Shown here piece after piece: positions 1 through 4,874 of a stretch of 5,169 bases of DNA. Numbering within the stretch: position 1 is the first letter of the stretch; each line of letters begins with the position of its first letter. The stretch lies in contig JAPPKT010000308.1 in assembly GCA_028819675.1 (NCBI GenBank), positions 1 through 5,169 of the forward strand. Reading direction: 5' to 3'. Made by a program: the position numbers and the translations under genes. This DNA is from Caldilineaceae bacterium. GTDB lineage: Bacteria; Chloroflexota; Anaerolineae; Caldilineales; Caldilineaceae. The notes below the pieces were generated by a model that was given only the letters and a program-made list of their open reading frames with translations, was not told where the DNA came from and ran no database searches.

Positions 1-10
1 CCGACCGCCC

Positions 11-51
11 AAAAGAGCGAGGAGAGAGTGAAGAGGAGTGAGGAGAGAGAA
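11..51. repeat. Purine-rich tract with a 10-bp direct repeat
   Basis: On the + strand 38 of 41 bases are purines, the exceptions being 18, 29 and 39. The word GAGGAGAGAG occurs twice, at 19-28 and 40-49, 21 bp apart. It could be a degenerate simple-sequence repeat, or the tail of a gene entering from the left. Two + frames are open from the left edge: one ends with TGA at 76-78 and one with TGA at 39-41, the latter giving a short acidic tail. Neither can be assigned to a protein, so only the repeat composition is certain. Confidence 0.55.
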
Positions 52-128
52 CTGCCGGTTCCTCTGCCTCAGGGCTGATCGCGGACTGGACATGGCTCCG
101 CCGCTGCCCGTGGAATGGGAAAGTTCAC

Positions 129-140
129 CCCAATTTTGGG
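129..140. promoter_or_regulatory. Dyad upstream of the cyclase promoter, possible operator
   Basis: CCCAA and TTGGG form 5-bp complementary arms around a 2-bp spacer (CCCAATTTTGGG). The centre lies about 30 bp upstream of the candidate -35 box, a position compatible with an activator or repressor site. No regulator is encoded nearby, and a dyad this short can occur by chance. Confidence 0.25.
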
Positions 141-164
141 ATGCGCCTGTGGTGGATTCCCGAT

Positions 165-193
165 TTGGATTTTGTATTCTACATATATATAAT
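165..193 (+). promoter_or_regulatory. Sigma70-type promoter candidate for the cyclase gene
   Basis: TTGGAT at 165-170 (4 of 6 matches to TTGACA) is followed, after exactly 17 bp, by a perfect TATAAT at 188-193. Local AT richness supports melting there. Transcription would start near 200, leaving an untranslated leader of about 190 nt before the ATG at 388. A weaker alternative pair, TTGCCA at 302-307 and TTCAAA at 325-330, would give a much shorter leader. Confidence 0.55.
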
Positions 194-235
194 TGCGCTT
201 ATTGTAGAAAGTGAACCTAAAGTTCTTCAACCTTA

Positions 236-255
236 CGTTTGGTCCCCTGCAAACG
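236..255 (+). other. Small hairpin in the cyclase leader (first)
   Basis: CGTTTG (236-241) and CAAACG (250-255) are perfectly complementary around an 8-nt loop. If the promoter at 165-193 is used, this hairpin lies about 36 nt into the transcript. It has no U-tract after it, so it is not an intrinsic terminator. Confidence 0.35.
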
Positions 256-267
256 AACGAAGTGTAC

Positions 268-283
268 TGCTCAAAGACGAGCA
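268..283 (+). other. Small hairpin in the cyclase leader (second)
   Basis: TGCTC (268-272) and GAGCA (279-283) pair perfectly around the loop AAAGAC. It follows the first leader hairpin by 12 nt. The stem is short and could be coincidental; it may also belong to a larger leader fold that I cannot compute. Confidence 0.3.
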
Positions 284-299
284 TCTCCTCTATTCAGGT

Positions 300-310
300 A
301 GTTGCCAACT
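300..310. promoter_or_regulatory. AGTTG-C-CAACT palindrome, possible operator
   Basis: Perfect 5-bp arms surround a single central base. The dyad overlaps TTGCCA at 302-307, a possible -35 box of a secondary promoter closer to the cyclase start, so a protein bound there could block it. No cognate regulator is visible in the window. Confidence 0.25.
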
Positions 311-387
311 TAAATCATCAGTCATTCAAAAAGAAGCCGAAGGGCGTTGCGCGCCGCTGGCAGGCGGGCAAGGCAGGGAGATCCAGC

Positions 388-1110
388 ATGGGGCGCAGAG
401 TCATAGACTTGAGCATGCCCGTCCATAACGACATGGTGGTCTTCCCGCGGGTGACGCGCCCGACGCTGCTGATGTATGAGGACTGGGAGGGTTTTGCGAG
501 CGGCATCGGGGCGGCGGAACATGGCGTCACTTCGCTGACGGCCCACTATCTGACGATTCTCGGAGACCACGTCGGCACGCACATTGACGCGCTGAAGCAC
601 CTGGTTGAGGGCAAGCCGGGGCCGGAAGGGATCCCGCTGGAGTACTGCTACGGCGATGGTGTGCTGTTGGATTTCCGGCATAAGGAGAATGGGGCCGGCA
701 TCAGCGTCGCAGACATGGAGGAGGCGGTAGACAGGATAGAATACGAGATCAAGCCACTGGACCTGGTGCTGATCTGGACGGGGGCGGGCAGTTACAACGA
801 TGAGGACAGGTACCTGAGCGAGCACAGCGGCATGACGCGTGAAGCGACACTGTGGCTGATCGAGCGCGGGGTGAAGGTGATGGGCATTGACGCGGTAACG
901 TTTGACCCGCCGGTGTGGGCGATGTTTGAGCGCAAGCAGTTCTGGGAAGCGCATCGCGTCATGTACGAACATGAGTATTATCATGTGGAGAACCTCTGCA
1001 ACCTGGAGGAGATTCCACAGCCGCACGGATTCACGCTCTCGATGCTGCCGGTGAAGTGGGTGGGGACGACCGGTGCGCCTGTGCGGGCGGTTGCGATTGT
1101 GGAGGATTGA
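388..1110 (+). CDS. Cyclase family protein (kynurenine formamidase-like metal-dependent hydrolase)
   Basis: A 240-residue soluble protein of the cyclase/KynB superfamily (PF04199 type), whose members hydrolyse amide or ester bonds using Mn or Zn. The family signature HxGTHxDxxxH is present as H61-V-G-T-H65-I-D67-A-L-K-H71; the usual proline two residues before the last histidine is leucine here. Other family hallmarks are the N-terminal RVIDLSMPV, the GMTREA...ERGVKVMGIDAVTFDPP block (about 148-175), E201-N-L with N205-L, and the C-terminal GTTGAPVRAVAI. The ATG at 388 is chosen because GGGAG at 376-380 stands 7 nt upstream and the family pattern begins right after it. The frame stays open back to a GTG at 211, but that 59-residue extension has no ribosome site and no family resemblance. 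The length is normal for the family. The next genes encode an importer, so it may process the imported compound. The true substrate (formylkynurenine, a cyclic amide or a lactone) cannot be told, so no symbol is given. Confidence 0.88.
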   Translation: MGRRVIDLSMPVHNDMVVFPRVTRPTLLMYEDWEGFASGIGAAEHGVTSLTAHYLTILGDHVGTHIDALKHLVEGKPGPEGIPLEYCYGDGVLLDFRHKENGAGISVADMEEAVDRIEYEIKPLDLVLIWTGAGSYNDEDRYLSEHSGMTREATLWLIERGVKVMGIDAVTFDPPVWAMFERKQFWEAHRVMYEHEYYHVENLCNLEEIPQPHGFTLSMLPVKWVGTTGAPVRAVAIVED

Positions 1111-1184
1111 ACAGGTTGCATTGCGTCGTGACCAAGGCATTTCCTGAGTCGGATTTGTTTCGTCTCTGATGGGGCCGTGATTTC

Positions 1185-1199
1185 AGTCCTAATGGGACT
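1185..1199 (+). other. AGTCC/GGACT inverted repeat after the cyclase gene
   Basis: Perfect 5-bp arms flank a 5-nt spacer (1190-1194). It lies 75 nt after the cyclase stop and is followed only by ATTT, so it would be a very weak terminator. It may instead be part of the regulatory region of the transporter operon, since the TTTCGAAA palindrome begins two bases later. Confidence 0.3.
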
Positions 1200-1200
1200 A

Positions 1201-1208
1201 TTTCGAAA
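1201..1208. promoter_or_regulatory. TTTCGAAA palindrome, possible operator
   Basis: A perfect 8-bp palindrome with a central CG, about 44 bp upstream of the -10 box of the transporter promoter. A central CG with A/T flanks is a frequent core of LacI-family operators, which often control sugar importers. No regulator gene is present here, and an 8-bp palindrome alone is weak evidence. Confidence 0.3.
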
Positions 1209-1213
1209 GGCAT

Positions 1214-1257
1214 GTACTCGCGGTACTACAGGTACGCACTACGCTGAAGTCTATAAT
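1214..1257 (+). promoter_or_regulatory. Candidate promoter of the transporter operon with GTAC iterons
   Basis: A perfect TATAAT -10 box is at 1252-1257. Seventeen bp upstream (1229-1234) the sequence is CAGGTA, only 2 of 6 matches to a -35 box. Three GTAC tetramers start at 1214, 1223 and 1232, a strict 9-bp period that covers the place where the -35 box should be. A consensus -10 with no -35 and repeats in its place is a common layout of activator-dependent promoters; that reading is inference. The start would be near 1264, leaving a leader of about 25 nt. Confidence 0.5.
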
Positions 1258-1278
1258 TCACTTTAACCTTCACTTTAA
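1257..1278 (+). repeat. Direct repeat TTCACTTTAA next to the ribosome binding site
   Basis: TTCACTTTAA occurs at 1257-1266 and again at 1269-1278, a 12-nt period. The second copy runs into the Shine-Dalgarno AAGGAG (1277-1282), which is 6 nt from the ATG at 1289. CCTT at 1267-1270 is complementary to AAGG at 1277-1280 with a 6-nt loop, so a weak 4-bp stem could partly mask the ribosome site. Confidence 0.45.
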
Positions 1279-1288
1279 GGAGAAAAGC

Positions 1289-2755
1289 ATGAACAAGCTC
1301 AGCAGACGATCGTTCCTTCGGTCGATGGGGATGGCCGGCGCCGGCGTCGCGCTGGCGGCCTGCGCGGCCCCTGCCGCGCCCGCTGCTCAGGAATCTGACG
1401 GCGAGATGGACGGTGGAGACGGCATGACCGGCAACCTGCAGATCTGGGTGCAGCACTATACGCCCACTGAAAGCATGGAGCAGGGTCCCAACAATCCTCT
1501 TCCTCATAACATGATCCAGGTGATCTCCGATGAGTATATGGCGGATCATCCGGGGGCCACGATCGAGATCATCAGGAAGCCGGACAACCTGGCCAGCCAT
1601 GAGTGGATCGTAACACAGCAGGCCGGCGGCACGATTCCGCACATCGTGTGGACGCACTCTTTCTGGGTGCAGGATGAGATCGACAAGAACTGGTGGATTC
1701 CACTGGATCCCTTCTTCGAACAGCCCAATCCTTACGTGGGCGCCGGCGAACCGGGCAGCGAGCGCTGGTTGGACCAGTTCTACGAGATTCCCACGGAGGC
1801 CAAGCGCGGCCCGGACGGCAAGCACTATGTCGTGCCGATCGACCTTGTGACGACGTTCTTCTTCTATAACCAGAACGTTTTCGACGAGGTTGGCGTATCA
1901 GGTCCGAGCACCTACGGTGAGTGGATCGAAGTTCAGGAGGCGCTGCAGGATACCATCATTCCTAACGCCGCCTTGAGATGGTATCAGTCCCAGATCGGGG
2001 CGATGCTCTACGCCAAGAAGGATGACATTATCAACGCTGACGGCGGCGTGGCATCGTTGGAGGAGGTCGGCTGCGCCATGAAGAACGGGCTCTACACCGC
2101 CACAGATCCCGAATATGGCGAGTGGTTCCGACTGGTTAAGCAGTTGATCCCTTTTCTGGCGCCGGACTGGGCGGCCGAGGGCGCGGACTTCAACCGCAAG
2201 TTCCTCCAAAAAGATGTGGCCGTATATGAAGACGGCAGCTGGCGCTTCGGCTACCTCAAGGCCGACCCTCTGGTCGATTTCGAGTGGAGCACATTCTACG
2301 CACCTACCATCACCGAGGCGGATTCGCCCTTCGCGATTGGCGAGGCAGCCCCGCCGATTGGGGGCGCCACCGCAGCCCAGTGGGCGATGGCAACCAAGAC
2401 GGAGCGGGATGGAATCGTGCCGCTGGCCGTGGACTTCCTGCGCTACGTGACTGCTCCGCAGAACGCCGGGCGCATGATCGCGGAGACGGGCACCTTCCTG
2501 CCCAACATCAAGGGCGTTGACGTGAATCCCGATCTGCGAGAACCGTTGCGCGCGATCACCGAGGGGTTGGGTGAGGCCGGTATGGTCACATATCCCGACA
2601 AGATCGGTACCGAGCAGCGGGAGAAGATCGACGCCATCTGGACCGACTTCAAGCTGGACGTCGTTTCGCAGGAAGAGGCCGCAGAGCAGATCAATGAGTT
2701 GCTGCTCGAATACGCGGATGAGGCGATTGAGAAGAACGGCTGGGATTGCGGTTAG
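1289..2755 (+). CDS. Extracellular solute-binding lipoprotein of a CUT1-type ABC importer
   Basis: A 488-residue family 1 solute-binding protein (SBP_bac_1 type) that captures a solute outside the membrane and delivers it to the two permeases encoded downstream. The N-terminus carries a twin-arginine motif, S5-R-R-S-F-L-R, a hydrophobic stretch (about 12-24) and a lipobox L22-A-A-C25, so the mature protein should be exported folded and lipid-anchored at Cys25. An Ala/Pro then acidic, Gly-rich linker follows (26-49), and the domain starts near 50 with NLQIWVQHY. The block GKHYVVPIDLVTTFFFYNQNVFDEVGV (177-203) matches the family pattern in which a Tyr-Asn pair precedes a Phe-Asp-Glu-x-Gly turn. 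DGSWRF (315-320) and the aromatic-rich middle are typical of sugar binders. Length is usual. AAGGAG 6 nt upstream fixes the start, and two TAG codons in tandem end the gene. The ligand is probably a carbohydrate or polyol, but family 1 also binds other solutes, so no symbol is given. Cys262 and Cys487 are the only cysteines in the mature chain besides the lipidated one. Confidence 0.93.
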   Translation: MNKLSRRSFLRSMGMAGAGVALAACAAPAAPAAQESDGEMDGGDGMTGNLQIWVQHYTPTESMEQGPNNPLPHNMIQVISDEYMADHPGATIEIIRKPDNLASHEWIVTQQAGGTIPHIVWTHSFWVQDEIDKNWWIPLDPFFEQPNPYVGAGEPGSERWLDQFYEIPTEAKRGPDGKHYVVPIDLVTTFFFYNQNVFDEVGVSGPSTYGEWIEVQEALQDTIIPNAALRWYQSQIGAMLYAKKDDIINADGGVASLEEVGCAMKNGLYTATDPEYGEWFRLVKQLIPFLAPDWAAEGADFNRKFLQKDVAVYEDGSWRFGYLKADPLVDFEWSTFYAPTITEADSPFAIGEAAPPIGGATAAQWAMATKTERDGIVPLAVDFLRYVTAPQNAGRMIAETGTFLPNIKGVDVNPDLREPLRAITEGLGEAGMVTYPDKIGTEQREKIDAIWTDFKLDVVSQEEAAEQINELLLEYADEAIEKNGWDCG

Positions 2756-2759
2756 TAGC

Positions 2760-2792
2760 TTCTAGTTTTTAGTGAACTTCTGGTTGCTAGTG
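2760..2792 (+). repeat. Imperfect 15-bp direct repeat after the binding-protein gene
   Basis: TTCTAGTTTTTAGTG (2760-2774) and TTCTGGTTGCTAGTG (2778-2792) match at 12 of 15 positions with an 18-bp period. The pair starts 4 nt after the stop codon. It lies in the T/G-rich spacer before the large hairpin and has no coding potential that I can see. Confidence 0.4.
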
Positions 2793-2838
2793 GTGTTTGC
2801 TGGGGGCTGGAGACTCAGGATTTGAAGCTTATGGATGT

Positions 2839-2876
2839 GGGTGGGTTCCACGGGGATAGGCTCGTGGAGCCCGCCT
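2839..2876 (+). other. Strong intergenic hairpin between binding protein and first permease
   Basis: Bases 2839-2852 pair with 2863-2876 in RNA over 14 bp, with G-U wobbles at 2839/2876, 2842/2873 and 2846/2869, around a 10-nt loop. The core arms are GGGTTCCACG and CGTGGAGCCC. No U-run follows (the next bases are TCAGTG), so it is unlikely to be a full intrinsic terminator. In maltose-type operons a hairpin at this place commonly protects the binding-protein mRNA or lowers read-through, giving more binding protein than permease. That role is inferred here from position and structure. Confidence 0.65.
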
Positions 2877-2901
2877 TCAGTGTAGGAACGGGAATAGGGC
2901 A

Positions 2902-3867
2902 ATGACAACAGAAGAGATTCGTGCGCCTGCGTCACACGCCACGATGGCAGACGTGCGCGTGCCGCAGGAGAGGCAGTCGACGCTCGGGCAACGCATCTAC
3001 CGCTACCGTTTTGTTTACCTGATGCTGGTTCCCACTTTTGCGCTGCTGCTGACCTTCAATTATTACCCGGCCTTCATGGGGCTCTACCGGGCCTTTTTCA
3101 AGTGGGACATTGGTCTGCAGCCGGAGTTCCTGGGGTTGGGTAACTTCGAGAAGCTCTTCATCAAGGACGACATTTTCCTCAAATCGCTGCGCCATGTGAG
3201 CCTTCTCACTTCATGGCGGGTGATCAGTGCGGTCACGTTTCCCTTCATCGTCGCTGAACTGATCTTCAATTTGCGCAGTAATGTACACAAGTACACGTAC
3301 CGCGTCCTGACCATCCTGCCGGCGGTTGTGCCGGGCATCGTCATTCTATTGCTGTGGCATTTCATCTATGACGGCACGCACGGTTTGTTGAACGCGTTCC
3401 TGGAGGCGGTCGGGCTGGAGGACTGGCAGCAGCCGTGGCTGGGGAGCCCGAAGACAGCGCTCTACGCGGTTACGTTCATGGGTTTCCCGTGGGTAGGCGG
3501 TGTCACGGTGCTCATTTATCTGGCGGGCCTGCAGGGGATCTCGGACGAGATCATTGACAGTTCTCTGGTCGACGGATGCTCCGGTTTACGGCGTATCTTC
3601 GCGATCGACATTCCCCTCATCCTCGGTCAGTTCAAGCTGATCATTGTGTTGGCCGTGATTGGGGGTTTGCAGGGCTGGGTCGCGGTCTTTGTGATGACGG
3701 CCGGCGGGCCGGGAACGGCAAGTGTGGTCCCGGGGTTGTGGATGTACAACAACGCCTTTTTGTGGAACAAGATGGGATATGCTTCAGCAATCGCCTTGTT
3801 CCTGTTTGTGCTGATTATGGGAATGACGATCTTGAATGTGAAATTCTTAAAGACGGGAGACTATTGA
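2902..3867 (+). CDS. ABC importer permease, MalF/UgpA type
   Basis: A 321-residue inner-membrane subunit of the importer. An N-terminal cytoplasmic tail (1-36) precedes six predicted membrane segments at about 37-57, 107-123, 134-154, 186-208, 244-266 and 293-313, the usual topology. The cytoplasmic EAA loop, which docks on the ATPase, is seen at 212-242 as D219-S-S-L-V-D-G225-C-S...F233-A-I-D-I-P238. The canonical E-A-A is D-S-S here, while Gly225 and Pro238 are kept. TAGGPGTAS (266-274) matches the MalF-type TxGGP block after the fifth segment, and the YNNAF...GYASAIA stretch (282-298) is also typical. The ATG follows GGGAA (2890-2894) by 7 nt, a modest ribosome site. It lies 146 nt after the binding protein and pairs with the MalG-type permease downstream. 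It translocates the bound solute using an ATPase not encoded in the window. The sugar specificity is not readable. Confidence 0.93.
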   Translation: MTTEEIRAPASHATMADVRVPQERQSTLGQRIYRYRFVYLMLVPTFALLLTFNYYPAFMGLYRAFFKWDIGLQPEFLGLGNFEKLFIKDDIFLKSLRHVSLLTSWRVISAVTFPFIVAELIFNLRSNVHKYTYRVLTILPAVVPGIVILLLWHFIYDGTHGLLNAFLEAVGLEDWQQPWLGSPKTALYAVTFMGFPWVGGVTVLIYLAGLQGISDEIIDSSLVDGCSGLRRIFAIDIPLILGQFKLIIVLAVIGGLQGWVAVFVMTAGGPGTASVVPGLWMYNNAFLWNKMGYASAIALFLFVLIMGMTILNVKFLKTGDY

Positions 3868-3903
3868 GTTGTCAGCGGAACGTGAACAGGAGTTACTGAC
3901 AAC
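3868..3903 (+). other. Perfect 8-bp inverted repeat right after the permease stop
   Basis: GTTGTCAG (3868-3875) and CTGACAAC (3896-3903) are exact reverse complements separated by 20 nt. The left arm begins on the base after the TGA stop. There is no U-tract after it. It could be an RNA hairpin that slows 3' decay of the upstream message or couples the two permease genes, or a protein site; position and perfect match are the only evidence. Confidence 0.45.
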
Positions 3904-3954
3904 CAGGCCAGAGGTAAGGGTCGTGTCAAACTGGACCGGCAGGAGCGTTGATCG

Positions 3955-4836
3955 ATGACAGTACTGGAAGGGCAACCGCAACCGATCCAACGTATGTCGT
4001 TGACAGAAGGCTGGCGCCGAGCTTGGCGCACAGGTGACTGGTGGCGCCATCTGGGACTGTTTGGCTTCCTGTTTTTCATGTTTCTGCCGTTCATTATCAC
4101 GATTATCATTTCGTTCAAGGACATCCACCAGTTCGATCATTACCCGTTCACTGTCACGATGCCGCTCCACCCCGAAAACTATCTTGAAGCCTGGCGCATT
4201 GTCTCCCGCTATATCCTCAACAGCATAATCACCAGCGGCACCTCGGTGGTTGGTATGGTTATTCTGGCGGCGGTCGCAGCGTGGGCTTTTGCCCGCTATC
4301 CATTTCCAGGGCGGGAGCTCTTCTTTTTCGGGGTGCTGGCCCTATTGATGGTGCCGGGGGAGCTCACCCTGATTCCGGCTTTTTTGCTGGTTAAGGATCT
4401 CGGTCTTCTGAATACCCGCTGGGTATTGATCGCCCCTTACATCGCTGGAGGTCAGGTCTTTGCCATCTTCATCCTGCGTCAGTTCTTCGAAGCTCTGCCG
4501 GGCGAGATGTTCGAGGCGGCGAGGATCGACGGCGCCAGCGAGTTGCAGGTATTCCGCCACATTGGCATTCCACTGTCGCAGTCGATTCTGGGTGTCGTTG
4601 CAATCATGCACGTTCTCAGCACATGGAACGACGTTATCTGGCCCCTGGTTACACTCCGTAGCAACGAATTGATGACGCTGACCATCGGACTGTATGCGTT
4701 CCGAACCCAGTTTTACACAATCTGGGGTCCACTGATGGCGGGTTATGTAATCGCTTCGATTCCTCTCATCATCCTGTTCGCCTTTACCAGCCGCCTGTTC
4801 GTCGAAGGGCTTAGCTCCGGCGCTATCAAGATGTAA
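3955..4836 (+). CDS. ABC importer permease, MalG/UgpE type
   Basis: A 293-residue membrane subunit that forms the translocation channel with the permease upstream. Six predicted membrane segments lie at about 33-54, 90-112, 121-145, 156-176, 207-230 and 259-281. The ATPase-docking EAA loop is canonical: E187-A-A-R-I-D-G193-A-S...F200-R-H-I-G-I-P206-L-S. Further hallmarks are W224-N-D-V-I-W-P-L after the loop and the C-terminal FVEGLSSGAIKM, which matches the MalG-type ending. The ATG at 3955 is chosen because AGGAG (3941-3945) stands 9 nt upstream and an in-frame TGA at 3949-3951 excludes any earlier start; the next Met is residue 14. The gap from the first permease is 87 nt, unusually roomy for a permease pair, and contains the inverted repeat at 3868-3903. 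The gene ends with TAA and no ATPase gene follows within the window. Confidence 0.94.
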   Translation: MTVLEGQPQPIQRMSLTEGWRRAWRTGDWWRHLGLFGFLFFMFLPFIITIIISFKDIHQFDHYPFTVTMPLHPENYLEAWRIVSRYILNSIITSGTSVVGMVILAAVAAWAFARYPFPGRELFFFGVLALLMVPGELTLIPAFLLVKDLGLLNTRWVLIAPYIAGGQVFAIFILRQFFEALPGEMFEAARIDGASELQVFRHIGIPLSQSILGVVAIMHVLSTWNDVIWPLVTLRSNELMTLTIGLYAFRTQFYTIWGPLMAGYVIASIPLIILFAFTSRLFVEGLSSGAIKM

Positions 4837-4838
4837 GC

Positions 4839-4867
4839 TGCACGGGAGCGCTGCGATCTCTCCTGCA
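4839..4867 (+). other. Bulged hairpin after the second permease gene
   Basis: TGCA (4839-4842) pairs with TGCA (4864-4867) and GGAG (4845-4848) pairs with CTCC (4860-4863), leaving a 2-nt bulge at 4843-4844 and an 11-nt loop. The structure fills most of the 38-nt gap between the importer operon and the next gene. No U-tract follows, so it might only partly end transcription, or matter for start selection of the next gene. Confidence 0.35.
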
Positions 4868-4874
4868 CATTTCG

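Larger units (their letters stand above)
52..387. other. Non-coding leader/intergenic region before the cyclase gene
   Basis: No convincing gene lies here. The stretch from about 120 to 345 is visibly richer in A+T than the genes on either side. It holds a promoter-like pair (165-193) and small dyads at 129-140, 236-255, 268-283 and 300-310. Open frames on both strands in this stretch show no recognisable protein pattern and no Shine-Dalgarno sequence before their starts. I saw no tRNA-like cloverleaf and no riboswitch class I can name. Confidence 0.6.

Noticed and set aside
69..284. Minus-strand open frame of 71 residues in the upstream region
   Set aside because: No family pattern, no ribosome site and AT-rich random-looking composition; it overlaps the promoter candidate.
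211..387. In-frame N-terminal extension of the cyclase from a GTG at 211
   Set aside because: The 59 extra residues show no family resemblance, the GTG has no Shine-Dalgarno sequence and lies just after the predicted transcription start, while the ATG at 388 has GGGAG 7 nt upstream.
141..428. Plus-strand open frame of 95 residues overlapping the cyclase start
   Set aside because: It has no Shine-Dalgarno sequence, runs over the promoter and leader, and overlaps the cyclase gene in another frame.
322..1140. Long minus-strand open frame (272 residues) opposite the cyclase
   Set aside because: It is very rich in Arg, His and Pro, resembles no family I know, and lies antisense to a gene with clear catalytic motifs. 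GC-rich genes commonly leave such frames open.
1226..1825. Minus-strand open frame (199 residues) opposite the binding-protein start
   Set aside because: It covers the signal peptide and first domain of a well-supported gene and has no recognisable motif or ribosome site.
2756..2901. Intrinsic terminator after the binding-protein gene
   Set aside because: The hairpin at 2839-2876 is strong but lacks a following U-run, and the permease genes that complete the importer lie directly downstream, so full termination is unlikely.
3864..3899. Tiny TTG-started frame of about 11 residues between the permease genes
   Set aside because: Too short, without a ribosome site, and it lies within the inverted repeat; no evidence for translation.
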